In this document: positions 43,825 through 52,479 of the stretch, in pieces
Layout: each line of letters opens with the position of its first letter
How positions within the stretch are numbered: position 1 is the stretch's first letter
Source of the DNA: Candidatus Accumulibacter conexus
GTDB taxonomy: Bacteria; Pseudomonadota; Gammaproteobacteria; Burkholderiales; Rhodocyclaceae
Direction: 5' to 3'
NCBI GenBank assembly: GCA_017592775.1
Contig: JAGFNJ010000033.1
Span: 1 to 57,194, forward strand
Length of the DNA: 57,194 nt
The notes under the pieces: generated by a model
What the model was told of the DNA's origin: nothing
Databases searched by the model: none
Seen by the model: the letters and a program-made list of their open reading frames with translations, nothing else
Made by a program: the position numbers and the translations under genes

Positions 43825-45543
43825 ATGAAAGACACGAAGGCAGGCATGAAAGTCATCATCGTCGGCGGCGTGGCCGGCGGCGCATCGTGCGCGGCGCGCC
43901 TGCGCAGGCTGGATGAGAACGCCGAAATCCTCATGGTGGAGCGCGGGCCGTACGTCTCGTATGCGAATTGCGGCCTGCCGTATCACGTCGGCAGCGTAAT
44001 CGAGAAGGAATCGAGCCTGCTCGTGGCCAACGCGGCAATGTTCCGGACGCTCTTCGCGGTCGAGGCGAGAACGGGCTGCGAGTGCATCCAGGTGTCGCCG
44101 GACAGGAAGACCGTCGACCTGCGCAACGTGGCAACCGGTGAGGTGACGACCGAGCCATACGACCGACTCGTGCTGTCGCCCGGAGCTCTGTCGGTCCGTC
44201 CACCGCTGCCTGGCATCGACCTGCCGGGCATCTTCGAGGTCAGGACCGTGCCCGACGCGAGAGCGATCCGCGACTGGATCGAAAGCGGATCGATGTTCCT
44301 GGCCGGGATGCACCGTTACTCGGGGTTCCAGACAGTGCGGCCCAAGACCCGTGCGGTGGTGGTCGGCGGTGGCTTCATCGGCATCGAGACGGCGGAAAAC
44401 CTCGTTCACCGTGGGTTTGACGTGACGCTCGTCGAGATGGGCGACCAGATCCTCGCGCCACTCGACCAGGAGATGGCGCGCGTCGCGGAGGGTTACCTCG
44501 AGAAGCACGGCCTGCGCCTCGCGCTCAACGACGGCGTCGCCGGGTTCGAGCAGGGCGATGACGGCTCGCTGAAGGTGCTCACCCAGTCCGGCAAGGTTCA
44601 TCCCGCTGACATCGTGATCCTCGCACTGGGCGTGCGTCCCGACACAACGCTGGCGAAGGCGGCCGGTCTCGCCATCGGTCAGCGTGGCGGCATCCGCGTC
44701 GACGATCAGATGCGCACGAGCAATCCCGACATCTTCGCGGTCGGCGACGCGGTCGAGGTCCAGGATTTCGTCACTGGCGAATGGAGCCTCGTTGCGTTGG
44801 CCGGCCCGGCGAACCGGCAGGGTCGCATCGCGGCAGACGTGATCGCCGGGCGCAACGCGCGCTTCCGCGGCACGCAGGGGACTTCGATCATCGGTATTTT
44901 CGGCGGTGCTGCGGCATGGACGGGCGCCAGTGAAAAGACGCTCACTCGCCTCGGCGAGACGGACTTCGAGAAGATCTACCTTTACCCGAACTCGCATGCG
45001 GGCTACTACCCGGGCGCAAAGCCGATCGCGATGAAGGTGGTCTTCCGCAAGTCGGACGGGCGCCTGCTCGGTGCCCAGGCGCTCGGCGAAGACGGCGTGG
45101 ACAAGCGCATCAGCGCGCTCGCGATGGCGTTGCAGCTGGGCGCAACGATTTACGACCTTGAGGAGGCGGAGCTGTGCTACGCGCCGCAGTTCGGCAGCGC
45201 CAAGGATCCGGTCAACTTCGCGGGAATGGTTGCCGCCGATGTACTGCGCGACGACATGCCCCTCAGCCACTGGGATGCTGCCGGGGATGGTCTGCTCCTC
45301 GACGTGCGGATGCCGATGGAACTTGCAGTCGAAAGCGTCCACAACGCGGTCAACATTCCGCTCGATCAGCTCCGGGCGCGGATGGGCGAACTTCCCCGCG
45401 ATCGGGAGATCCTGGTCATTTGTCGTTCCGGCGGACGCGCCTATTTCGCGACGCGGATCCTGAATCAGAACGGGTTCAAGGCCAGGACGCTGTCCGGCGG
45501 CATGCTCGCGCGTACGCACGCCACGACCTTCTGGGAGACCTGA
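43825..45543 (+). CDS. CoA-disulfide reductase-like oxidoreductase fused to a rhodanese domain
   Basis: 572 aa. FAD-binding VIIVGGVAGGASCAARLRRL, the single active Cys in YVSYANCGLPYHVG, NAD-binding VVVGGGFIGIETAENL, and FAVGDAVEV. The dimerisation domain follows, then from about residue 470 a rhodanese domain with active Cys in VICRSGGRAYFA. This is the CoADR-RHD/Npsr layout; such enzymes reduce CoA-disulfide, CoA-persulfide or polysulfide using NAD(P)H. Residues 142-160 (FLAGMHRYSGFQ) may be a small insertion. It lies between two copies of a sulP 3' end and next to a sulfate-type transporter, so a sulfur role is plausible. Confidence 0.9.
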   Translation: MKDTKAGMKVIIVGGVAGGASCAARLRRLDENAEILMVERGPYVSYANCGLPYHVGSVIEKESSLLVANAAMFRTLFAVEARTGCECIQVSPDRKTVDLRNVATGEVTTEPYDRLVLSPGALSVRPPLPGIDLPGIFEVRTVPDARAIRDWIESGSMFLAGMHRYSGFQTVRPKTRAVVVGGGFIGIETAENLVHRGFDVTLVEMGDQILAPLDQEMARVAEGYLEKHGLRLALNDGVAGFEQGDDGSLKVLTQSGKVHPADIVILALGVRPDTTLAKAAGLAIGQRGGIRVDDQMRTSNPDIFAVGDAVEVQDFVTGEWSLVALAGPANRQGRIAADVIAGRNARFRGTQGTSIIGIFGGAAAWTGASEKTLTRLGETDFEKIYLYPNSHAGYYPGAKPIAMKVVFRKSDGRLLGAQALGEDGVDKRISALAMALQLGATIYDLEEAELCYAPQFGSAKDPVNFAGMVAADVLRDDMPLSHWDAAGDGLLLDVRMPMELAVESVHNAVNIPLDQLRARMGELPRDREILVICRSGGRAYFATRILNQNGFKARTLSGGMLARTHATTFWET

Positions 45544-45671
45544 CATGGGCCGCGAAGCGCTGGAGTTGTTGCGCTTCGTTCCTCAGCCCAACCGACACTC
45601 TGTGGAGATCGCCTTGCGGTCGGACAAGGCGCGCGATTCGACGAGGTGCAAGGCGCAAGCCCGTGGCGGCT

Positions 45672-45700
45672 GCCGCAGCGGCACGCGCTGCCGCTGCGGC
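45672..45700. terminator. Perfect 12-bp inverted repeat between convergent genes
   Basis: GCCGCAGCGGCA and TGCCGCTGCGGC form a perfect 12-bp stem with a 5-nt loop, 14 nt from the sulP stop codon. It has no U-run. A bidirectional transcription end or repeated palindrome is possible; 16 nt of it recur in the hairpin at 13005-13036. Confidence 0.5.
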
Positions 45701-45714
45701 GGGTGTGGGGTGCA

Positions 45715-47439
45715 TCAAGCGCCGAGGCGCGCCTGGAACTCGTCGACGGCATCGGCGACGCTGGTCCGGCGGCCGAAGTCGCCAACGCTTTCCTCCAATC
45801 CTTCTGCGCGCAGGATGTCGCGCACGGCCGCATGCGCTGCCACCAGCCGCAGGCGTATGCCAGCCGCCTGCAGTTCGCTGTGCAGCTTGGCGAGCATGCG
45901 TGCGCCCGCGAGATCGACCGTTGGCGAAGTGGACAGATCCAGGACCGCCAGCGTCAGGGTCTCGGGGGTGGAGCGGATCCGTTGCCAGATGGCATCGCGC
46001 ACATGCTCGACATTGAAGTAGAGCAGGGCGGCCTCGACTCGGCAGAGCAGCGCCCCCGGGACCGCGGTGTTGTCCGGGTTGCGCTCGATGTCGGAGTAGC
46101 TGCGCGTTCCCGGAATGCGACCGAGGAAGGCGACGTGCGGCTGCGCAGCGCGCCGGATCAGCAACAGGAGTGACACCAGTACGGCGACGATGACGCCCTT
46201 GAGGATGCCCAGCACCAGCACGCCGGCGAAGGCGACCATCGAGACGCCGAACTCGAAACGGCTGACGCGCCACACATGGCGCAGTTCGCTGATGTTGACC
46301 AGGCCCTTGACGGCCACCAGAACGATCGCTGCCAGCACCACGTTCGGCAGGTTGTAGAGCATCCCGGTCAGGTACATCAGGCACAAGCCGATCGTCACCG
46401 AGGCGAAGACCAGCGCGAGCGGTGTCTGCGCCCCGGCCTTGTCGTTCACCGACGATTGCGACAGGCCACCAGCCACCGGGTAGGCCTGGAACAGGCCGGC
46501 AGCCAGGTTCGCCGCACCCAGGCCGAGAAGTTCCTGCCGGGCATCGATCTCGTAGCCGCGCGCCTGCGCGAGGGCGCGGGCGGCAGACACGCTTTCGACG
46601 TAGGCCAGCAGCAGGCAGGCGAAGGCGAGCGGGATCACGCCGTCCACATCGCGCACGCGCAAGTCCGGCAACTGGAAGTCCGGCAGGCCCTGCGGCAACG
46701 CGCCGACGATCTTGAAGCCGAGTTCGCCGAGCGGTGTCAGCGACAGCAGGATGATCGAGACGATCACCACGACGAGCGCAACCGGCCGCCCCGGCAGGAA
46801 TTTCTCCCCCAGGAGCAGCACCGCGAGCGCTGCAAGACCGAACGCGAGAACGGCGAGGTTGGTATCGGGGAGCTGGCCAGCGAGGGTGACGACGGACTCG
46901 AAAAATCCGTGTCCGCCGCCCTGGACGCCGAACAGCTTGGGCAACTGGGTCATGGCGATGGTCAGCGCCGCACCCGCCTTGAAGCCCAGCAGAATCGTCT
47001 CGCTGATGAAGTTGACCAGCGAACTCAGGCGAAACAGCCAGGCCAGCACGCACATCACGGCGATGCACAGCGCCGTCAGAGCTGCGATGGACGCCCAGCG
47101 ACCCGGATCGCCCTGCGCCATGCCGGCGACCGTGACGCCGACGAGCATCGAGATCGCCGAGGTGGGGCCGATCGCCAGTTGGCGCGATGAGCCGAACAGC
47201 GCGTAGAACAGGCCGCCGAGCAGATAGCAGTAGATGCCGTATTGCGGCGGCAGCCCGGCGAGCGAGGCGTAAGCGAGCGAAACCGGGATGCCGTAGGCGG
47301 CGAGCGTCACTCCCGCGATCGCATCGTTCGCCAGCCACTTCTTCTGGTACGCGGCAAGCCACTGCGCCGGCGGAAAGAGCGCACGCCAGCCGCCAATCGG
47401 TGCCTTTCGAGCCGGTTCCGAAGTGGCGCCCGGACTCAT
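45715..47439 (-). CDS. SulP-family anion permease with STAS domain
   Basis: 574 aa from ATG 47439. About a dozen membrane helices follow the SulP pattern: LAYASLAGLPPQYGIYCYL, FGSSRQLAIGPTSAISML, and the AYPVAGGLSQSSVNDKAGAQ signature. The C-terminal STAS domain (about 445-570) has VLDLSTSPTVDLAGARML. Members carry sulfate, bicarbonate or other anions across the inner membrane; which anion is not decidable here. Its ATG overlaps the stop of the upstream DUF2252 gene by 4 nt. A near-copy of its last 23 codons lies at 43518-43601. Confidence 0.92.
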   Translation of the reverse strand: MSPGATSEPARKAPIGGWRALFPPAQWLAAYQKKWLANDAIAGVTLAAYGIPVSLAYASLAGLPPQYGIYCYLLGGLFYALFGSSRQLAIGPTSAISMLVGVTVAGMAQGDPGRWASIAALTALCIAVMCVLAWLFRLSSLVNFISETILLGFKAGAALTIAMTQLPKLFGVQGGGHGFFESVVTLAGQLPDTNLAVLAFGLAALAVLLLGEKFLPGRPVALVVVIVSIILLSLTPLGELGFKIVGALPQGLPDFQLPDLRVRDVDGVIPLAFACLLLAYVESVSAARALAQARGYEIDARQELLGLGAANLAAGLFQAYPVAGGLSQSSVNDKAGAQTPLALVFASVTIGLCLMYLTGMLYNLPNVVLAAIVLVAVKGLVNISELRHVWRVSRFEFGVSMVAFAGVLVLGILKGVIVAVLVSLLLLIRRAAQPHVAFLGRIPGTRSYSDIERNPDNTAVPGALLCRVEAALLYFNVEHVRDAIWQRIRSTPETLTLAVLDLSTSPTVDLAGARMLAKLHSELQAAGIRLRLVAAHAAVRDILRAEGLEESVGDFGRRTSVADAVDEFQARLGA

Positions 47440-48860
47440 GGACTGTCTTCGACCTGCGCTTCGAGTCGCCCTTCGCGCACTGCCTTGACGAAGGAGCGAT
47501 AGTCGCGCTGGTTCTGGTCGCTGTACTCGACGGCAAACTCGCAGATCGGGTCGTCGAAGACGGAACTGGAACCCATGTAGCCGGCGATTAGCGCGGCGTC
47601 GCCCGAACGCGCGTGCGCGCGTGCCAGCGCGCGGGCGCACAGCCGGCCGTAGGTGGCCAGACGGTCGACATCCCATCCCTCGATGACGGCGCTGATCTTG
47701 ACGTCGCGCAACTGCCTGAAGTAGTAGTGGCGGCCATTCTCGCCGGTCGCCCAGCCGAGGAACATGTCGCTCGCCCCCTGCATCAGGCGCTGCCCGGCAA
47801 CGACGCGCTGGCCGTGATTGGCGTGCAGGCTCGCGCCCGCATAGGGCTCGAGGACCGACGTCCGTGCTTCCTTGATCTGCAGGAAGAGCGGGTCATTGTC
47901 GGCGGCCATGAACAGCGCAACCAGGCATTGCGTGCCGACGCTGCCGACGCCGACGACCTTGATCGCCAGGTCGCACAGATGGAAGCGGTCGAAGAGCACA
48001 CGCACGTGCTCCGGCAGCGACTCGCGGTACCGTGCCAGTCCTTCGCGGTACTGCGTCCGCATACCCGGTGCCAGCTCCTCGCTGGGATGAAAGATCAGTG
48101 GCGGATTGTCCCTGATCTTCGGCAGTGCGCCGTGATGTTCGGCGAGTTTCAGGAAGACATTCTCGACGGCGCTCTGCTGGCGCGCCTTAGCGACCCGTCT
48201 GGCGGCGAGCTTCCTGAGCTTGGCGTCGCTGCCGCTCATCTCGGCCATCACGCGTGCCAGCGGAATTTTGTCGTACCAGACATCGAGCGCGCGCATCGAC
48301 GAATAGTCGGCCATCCGCTCGCGATACGCGCGCACCGTCGCCGTCGCCGCGCGTGCCGCCTCACTTTCGTGCAGGTGCAGGTACTGCGCGGCGATGACGA
48401 CGCTCGCCGCCAGGCGCTTGAGATCCCACTCCCAAGGCGCCGGCAGCGTCTCGTCGAGGTCATTGACGTCGAAGACCACCTGCCGCTCGGGTGTGGCAAA
48501 GCCGCCGAAATTCAGCAGGTGTGCATCGCCGCAAGCCTGCACCCGCAGGCCCGAGTTCGGCGTCGACGCCAAGTCAGCCGCCATGATTGCCGCCGACCCG
48601 CGGTAAAAGGTGAACGGTGACTGCAGCATCCGGCCAAAGCGGATCGGCACCAGTTCGGGCATACGCCCTTCGTTCGATGCAACGAGCACCTCGATCGGGT
48701 CGCGTCGCTTCCGCGGCGCTTTCCATCCGCCCTGGGCCTCGCGCGATACGGTTTCGCGCAGCGCGCTTCCCTGCGCACGGCGTTCCTGCGGCGAGAGGAC
48801 CGCCTTTCCGTTGCCTTCGGCGGCGCCTTCCTGCTTGTCATCAAACTTGCTGTTCGACAT
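47436..48860 (-). CDS. DUF2252 family protein
   Basis: 474 aa from ATG 48860; AGGAAGG lies nine bases upstream. Another ATG at 48869 sits directly on that site. Family marks are FYRGSAAIMAADLA, GDAHLLNFGGFATPE, FDVNDLDETLPAPWEWDLKR and VGVGSVGTQCLVALF. DUF2252 resembles aminoglycoside-phosphotransferase/kinase-like folds; the biochemical role is unknown. Translational coupling with sulP suggests a functional link to anion transport. Confidence 0.85.
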   Translation of the reverse strand: MSNSKFDDKQEGAAEGNGKAVLSPQERRAQGSALRETVSREAQGGWKAPRKRRDPIEVLVASNEGRMPELVPIRFGRMLQSPFTFYRGSAAIMAADLASTPNSGLRVQACGDAHLLNFGGFATPERQVVFDVNDLDETLPAPWEWDLKRLAASVVIAAQYLHLHESEAARAATATVRAYRERMADYSSMRALDVWYDKIPLARVMAEMSGSDAKLRKLAARRVAKARQQSAVENVFLKLAEHHGALPKIRDNPPLIFHPSEELAPGMRTQYREGLARYRESLPEHVRVLFDRFHLCDLAIKVVGVGSVGTQCLVALFMAADNDPLFLQIKEARTSVLEPYAGASLHANHGQRVVAGQRLMQGASDMFLGWATGENGRHYYFRQLRDVKISAVIEGWDVDRLATYGRLCARALARAHARSGDAALIAGYMGSSSVFDDPICEFAVEYSDQNQRDYRSFVKAVREGRLEAQVEDSP

Positions 48861-49254
48861 CTCGACCATCCTTCCTGTTGAAAACGCCTTCACGATCAGT
48901 ATAGGCGATGTGGACGGGCGGTGGGCTCGTGCCCAGGCTTCGCCGCCGCTGCTGGTAGGGGCGGCGACGGCAGCGGGTCGGGATCGTGTACGGGCTGACG
49001 ACCTGCAGCCGCCGCCGGTCCAGCATTTGCTGGCGAAGTTCGCCGGGAAAGGGGAGTGCAGGCGGTTGCGGCTGGTAGGACGCGCGCCCGGGGTCGCGGA
49101 CCGGCATCGCGTCGCCGGCGCGGTGGCGGACGACGGGCGGCAGCCGGCAGAAGCATCCTGCGCGCCACGCGTCGGCGGCTGCGTGGCGCAGGAACCTGAG
49201 CAGGCGACGGCTGCCGCGCGAGCAACCGCATCGTGACGCGCCGCGCCGCGGCGC
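48861..49254. other. Intergenic region upstream of the DUF2252-sulP operon
   Basis: 394 nt. A TATACT on the minus strand at 48898-48903 lies about 38 nt before the DUF2252 start and may be its -10; no good -35. Open frames here have arginine- and proline-rich, non-conserved translations and no ribosome-binding site, so none is called. Confidence 0.4.
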
Positions 49255-49545
49255 TCAGTACTGTTTCGTCGCTGGTGCCTTCGTCTTGCCAGCCTGTACG
49301 CCCTGCTCGTAGGCGCGCTGCTCTTTCTGCTTCTGCTGATCGTAGAGGTAGCCGCCGGCCGCGCCGATCGCTGCGCCGCCCGCCGCCCAGCCCCACTCGC
49401 CGGTTGCCGCTCCCACCACCGCGCCGACGCCCGTGCCGATGGCGGCACCGCTCAGCGTGCGCTGCTCGGTCTGGCTCATGTTGGCACAGCCGCCGATGGC
49501 GAGCATGCCCGCCAGCAGCGGGATGCCGATCAATCCGTTTTTCAT
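49255..49545 (-). CDS. Glycine-zipper lipoprotein
   Basis: 96 aa from ATG 49545 (AGGAG seven bases upstream). Lipoprotein signal with lipobox IGGC. The mature part has a glycine-zipper membrane segment (SGAAIGTGVGAVVGAATGEW and AAGGAAIGAAGGYLYD) and a charged Lys/Gln tail. Similar small outer-membrane lipoproteins are common; function is unknown. It follows the Rap1a/Tai gene after 53 nt. Confidence 0.8.
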   Translation of the reverse strand: MKNGLIGIPLLAGMLAIGGCANMSQTEQRTLSGAAIGTGVGAVVGAATGEWGWAAGGAAIGAAGGYLYDQQKQKEQRAYEQGVQAGKTKAPATKQY

Positions 49546-49598
49546 CGTCCTGCTCCTCATGTCTGTGGTCTGTCCAGGTCGCCGCGCGCCGCAGGGCG

Positions 49599-49964
49599 CT
49601 ACTTGCGGCAAGGGAACTTCTCGCCGGCAAAGCGGAAGAGGGTGTCGATTGCGCCCGCGCTCATCAGTTGCGGACGGGCGTTGGCCCAGGCGACGAAGTC
49701 ACTCGCCACCTGCGAGCGCTTCGGGCTCGGTTCGGGAACGCAGACAAAACGATCGGCTGGCTGCGTCGAGGCGTCGTAGTAGCCGTAGGCGCCTGCCAGC
49801 ACGCCATGGCAGAAGGCAAGAGCCGTCGCGTGGTCGGCATCCGCGGCCGGCACGCTGCAGACTTTCACCAGTTCGCCGGCGGTCCGGATGCGGTACTGGT
49901 CGGGCGGTACCGCGTAGGCGGTGGCGGCGAAGGCCGTGGCGGTGGCAAGGAGAGCGATACGCAT
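49599..49964 (-). CDS. Rap1a/Tai-family periplasmic protein
   Basis: 121 aa with a signal peptide (to about AAYAV). The mature part matches the Rap1a/Tai immunity fold: AGELVKVCSV, ALAFCHGVLAGAYGYYDA, RFVCVPEPSPKRSQVASDF, with four Cys (about 36, 52, 75 and 119) able to form two disulfides. Founding members neutralise type VI secretion amidase effectors in the periplasm. No T6SS or effector gene is nearby, so it is an orphan immunity-like protein or a domesticated relative. Confidence 0.75.
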   Translation of the reverse strand: MRIALLATATAFAATAYAVPPDQYRIRTAGELVKVCSVPAADADHATALAFCHGVLAGAYGYYDASTQPADRFVCVPEPSPKRSQVASDFVAWANARPQLMSAGAIDTLFRFAGEKFPCRK

Positions 49965-50021
49965 GTTGACAACCTCCGGTGGCGCAGGCGACCGGCGGGC
50001 CGCCCGCAGTTGCAGGGATGT

Positions 50022-50903
50022 TCAGTAGACTTCGGGAACGTACTTCACTGGCAGGCCCGGGTCCTCGTAGTCGCCTGGCTTGTCCCGCTTGGGAAGAACG
50101 ATCTTCGGTGGCTTGGCGACCTCGTAAGGAACGCTGTTCAAGATGTGCTTGATGATGTTCAGCCGTACCCGCTTCTTGTCGTTCGAGCGCGCGACGAACC
50201 ATGGTGCCCAGTCGCTATCGGTGAACCTGAACATGTCGTCGCGGGCGCGCGAGTAGTCGTACCAGCGGCTGTACGACTTGAGGTCCATCGGCGACAGCTT
50301 CCACTGCTTGCGCGGGTCGGTGATGCGTTGCTCGAGCCGGCGCGTTTGCTCGTCCATGTCGACTTCGAGCCAGTACTTGAGCAGGATGATCTGGTTGCCA
50401 TTGACCATCAGCTTCTCGAACAGTGGCGCGATACGCAGGAATCCCTGCACCTGCTCGTCGGTCGCGAAACCCATCACCCGCTCGACGCCGGAACGGTTGT
50501 ACCAACTGCGGTCGAAGATCACCACCTCGCCTGCCGCCGGCATGTGCGGCAGGTAACGCTGGATGTACATCTGCGTCTTTTCGCGATCGGTTGGTGTCGG
50601 CAGCGCGACGACGCGGAACACGCGCGGGTTGAGGCGGCCAGTGATGGCCTTGATGGTGCCGCCCTTGCCGGCTCCGTCGCGGCCCTCGAAGAGAATGACC
50701 ACCTTGAGTCCCTTTTCCACCACCCAGGTCTGGAGATGGACGAGTTGCGCCTCGAGCTTCTCGAGTTCCTTGTAGTATTCCTTGGACGACATCTTCGTGG
50801 CGGGTTCTGCCGGCGCGGCTGTCGCTGCCGTCTCCAGTTCGGCTGCCGACTTTGCAGGTTGCTCGGCCTTCGACTTCTTGGCCGACTTGCTCTTCTTGCC
50901 CAT
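50022..50903 (-). CDS. ppk2: Polyphosphate kinase 2
   Basis: 293 aa. Lys/Ala-rich N-terminal 40 residues, then the PPK2 core: Walker A FEGRDGAGKGGTIKAI, Walker B VIFDRSWYNRSGVERVMGF, lid region with RRLEQRITDPRKQWKLSPMD. PPK2 of the one-domain class uses polyphosphate to phosphorylate nucleoside diphosphates (GDP/ADP). This fits a polyphosphate-cycling organism. The gene stands 57 nt upstream of the Rap1a/Tai gene. Confidence 0.93.
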   Translation of the reverse strand: MGKKSKSAKKSKAEQPAKSAAELETAATAAPAEPATKMSSKEYYKELEKLEAQLVHLQTWVVEKGLKVVILFEGRDGAGKGGTIKAITGRLNPRVFRVVALPTPTDREKTQMYIQRYLPHMPAAGEVVIFDRSWYNRSGVERVMGFATDEQVQGFLRIAPLFEKLMVNGNQIILLKYWLEVDMDEQTRRLEQRITDPRKQWKLSPMDLKSYSRWYDYSRARDDMFRFTDSDWAPWFVARSNDKKRVRLNIIKHILNSVPYEVAKPPKIVLPKRDKPGDYEDPGLPVKYVPEVY

Positions 50904-51042
50904 CGTTCTCTCCTGTGAGGTGACATCTGGCGCTGCAGTACCGGGCAGCGCTCGCCCGGGTTCTGAGGCCGGGGCAGGAACGCCTACACCGGTCGCGAAG
51001 AAGCGCAGGCGGTCTCAGCCCACCGTCGTTCCGCTGCCGCGC

Positions 51043-52479
51043 TCACTGTTGCGTCATCGCGGCTGCACCGGCTGCCGTGGCGCCGATCTGGTCCGCTTCG
51101 CTGACCCAGCCACCACCCATGGCCAAGTACAGGTTGATCATCGCCTGGAACTCCGCCTGCTGCGTCTGTGTGTATTGTAGTTGAACGTTGAACAGGCTGC
51201 GTTCGGCATCGAGGACCTCGATGTAGCTGGTGTAGCCGTTGTCGTAGCGCAGGCGGGCGGTGGCGGCGTACTGCCGCAGCGCTTCGACCTGACGCCGCTG
51301 CGCCTGCAACTGTTCGCGCGTGCGGTCCTGATTGATGAGTGCGTCGTTGACCTCGCGGAAGGCTTCCTGAATCGCCTTCTGGTAAGCGACCAGCGCCTGC
51401 TGCTGCGCCGCCTCGGCTGACTGCAACTGACCGGCCAGCGCACCGGCGGTGAAGATCGGCATGCTGATCGGCAGGCCGTAGTTCCACACCTTGTTCTCGC
51501 CCTGGAAAAGATTGCTCAGGCTGGTGCTCGAGTAGCCGAACAGTCCGGTGAGCGAGATCGTCGGGAAGTACGCCGCCTTGGCGGCGCCGATCAGCGCATT
51601 GGCGGCAATCAGATCCTGCTCGGCGCGGCGCAGGTCTGGCCGCCGTTCGAGGAGCTGTGACGGCAGACCGGCCGGGATGGCCGGCAGCGTCAACTGATCG
51701 ATGCTCTTGCCGCGGGCGATCGGGCCGGGGTTGCGGCCGAGGAGCACGCTGAGGCCGTTCTCCTGCTGGGCGATCGCCTTCTCGAGTGGCGGGATGGTGG
51801 CCAGCGCTTCCTCATACTGTGAGCGGTTCTGGCTGAGCTCGAGCACCGAGATGAGGCCGCCGTCGAAGCGCAGCTTGAAGAGTTCGTACGACTCGCCGCG
51901 GCTCTTGGCCGTCGCCCGGGCGATCTCGAGTTGCCGGTCGAGGTCGCGCAGGTTGATGTAGGCGCCGGTGACGCTGCCGACGAGCGACAGGATGACGCCG
52001 CGCCTGCCTTCCTCGCTGGCCAGCAGGCGGGCCCGCGCAGCTTCGGTCTGACGCCGGATGCGTCCCCAGATGTCGATCTCCCAGCTGGCGTTGAGGATCA
52101 CGTTGTAGGTGCTGAAAGTATTGTCCTGTCCGGCACCGAGGACCACGGCACCGACGTCACGTTGCCGGCGGGCGTCCGCACTGGCGCCAATCTGCGGGAA
52201 GAGTCCGGAACGGACGAAGCCGTAGTTGCCGGCGAACTCTTCGACGCGGGCGGTGGCGATCATCAGATCCTTGTTTTCACGCAGCGCCGTCGCCACCAGA
52301 TCGTTGAGCACGGGGTCAGCGAACTGTTCCCACCAGGCGGTGTTGGCGAGGTCGCGCGCGTCCTGCTCGTTCAGGCGCCAGCCTGCCGGCGCATCGAGGG
52401 GCGGACGAACGTAGTCGGGTCCGACCATGCAGCCGCTGGCGAGCAGCGCCAGCAGGGCGGCGAACAGCGGTCTAGGCAT
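51043..52479 (-). CDS. RND efflux outer-membrane factor (NodT/OprM type)
   Basis: 478 aa. Lipoprotein signal with lipobox ASGC followed by MVGPDYVRPP, the usual OprM-family N-terminus. Helical hairpin repeats give the trimeric beta-barrel/alpha-tunnel channel; GRNPGPIARGKSID and LLERRPDLRRAEQDLIAANA are family marks. It is the last gene of the tripartite operon and overlaps the pump gene by 8 nt. Confidence 0.93.
   Translation of the reverse strand: MPRPLFAALLALLASGCMVGPDYVRPPLDAPAGWRLNEQDARDLANTAWWEQFADPVLNDLVATALRENKDLMIATARVEEFAGNYGFVRSGLFPQIGASADARRQRDVGAVVLGAGQDNTFSTYNVILNASWEIDIWGRIRRQTEAARARLLASEEGRRGVILSLVGSVTGAYINLRDLDRQLEIARATAKSRGESYELFKLRFDGGLISVLELSQNRSQYEEALATIPPLEKAIAQQENGLSVLLGRNPGPIARGKSIDQLTLPAIPAGLPSQLLERRPDLRRAEQDLIAANALIGAAKAAYFPTISLTGLFGYSSTSLSNLFQGENKVWNYGLPISMPIFTAGALAGQLQSAEAAQQQALVAYQKAIQEAFREVNDALINQDRTREQLQAQRRQVEALRQYAATARLRYDNGYTSYIEVLDAERSLFNVQLQYTQTQQAEFQAMINLYLAMGGGWVSEADQIGATAAGAAAMTQQ

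Noticed and set aside
43601-43828. A 75-codon plus-strand frame between rtcB and the disulfide reductase gene
   Set aside because: No ribosome-binding site and no recognisable family; it covers the breakpoint of the sulP fragment. A remnant cannot be excluded.
48841-49107. An 88-codon minus-strand frame upstream of DUF2252
   Set aside because: Overlaps the DUF2252 start, is rich in Arg/Pro/Gln and has no ribosome-binding site or conserved pattern.
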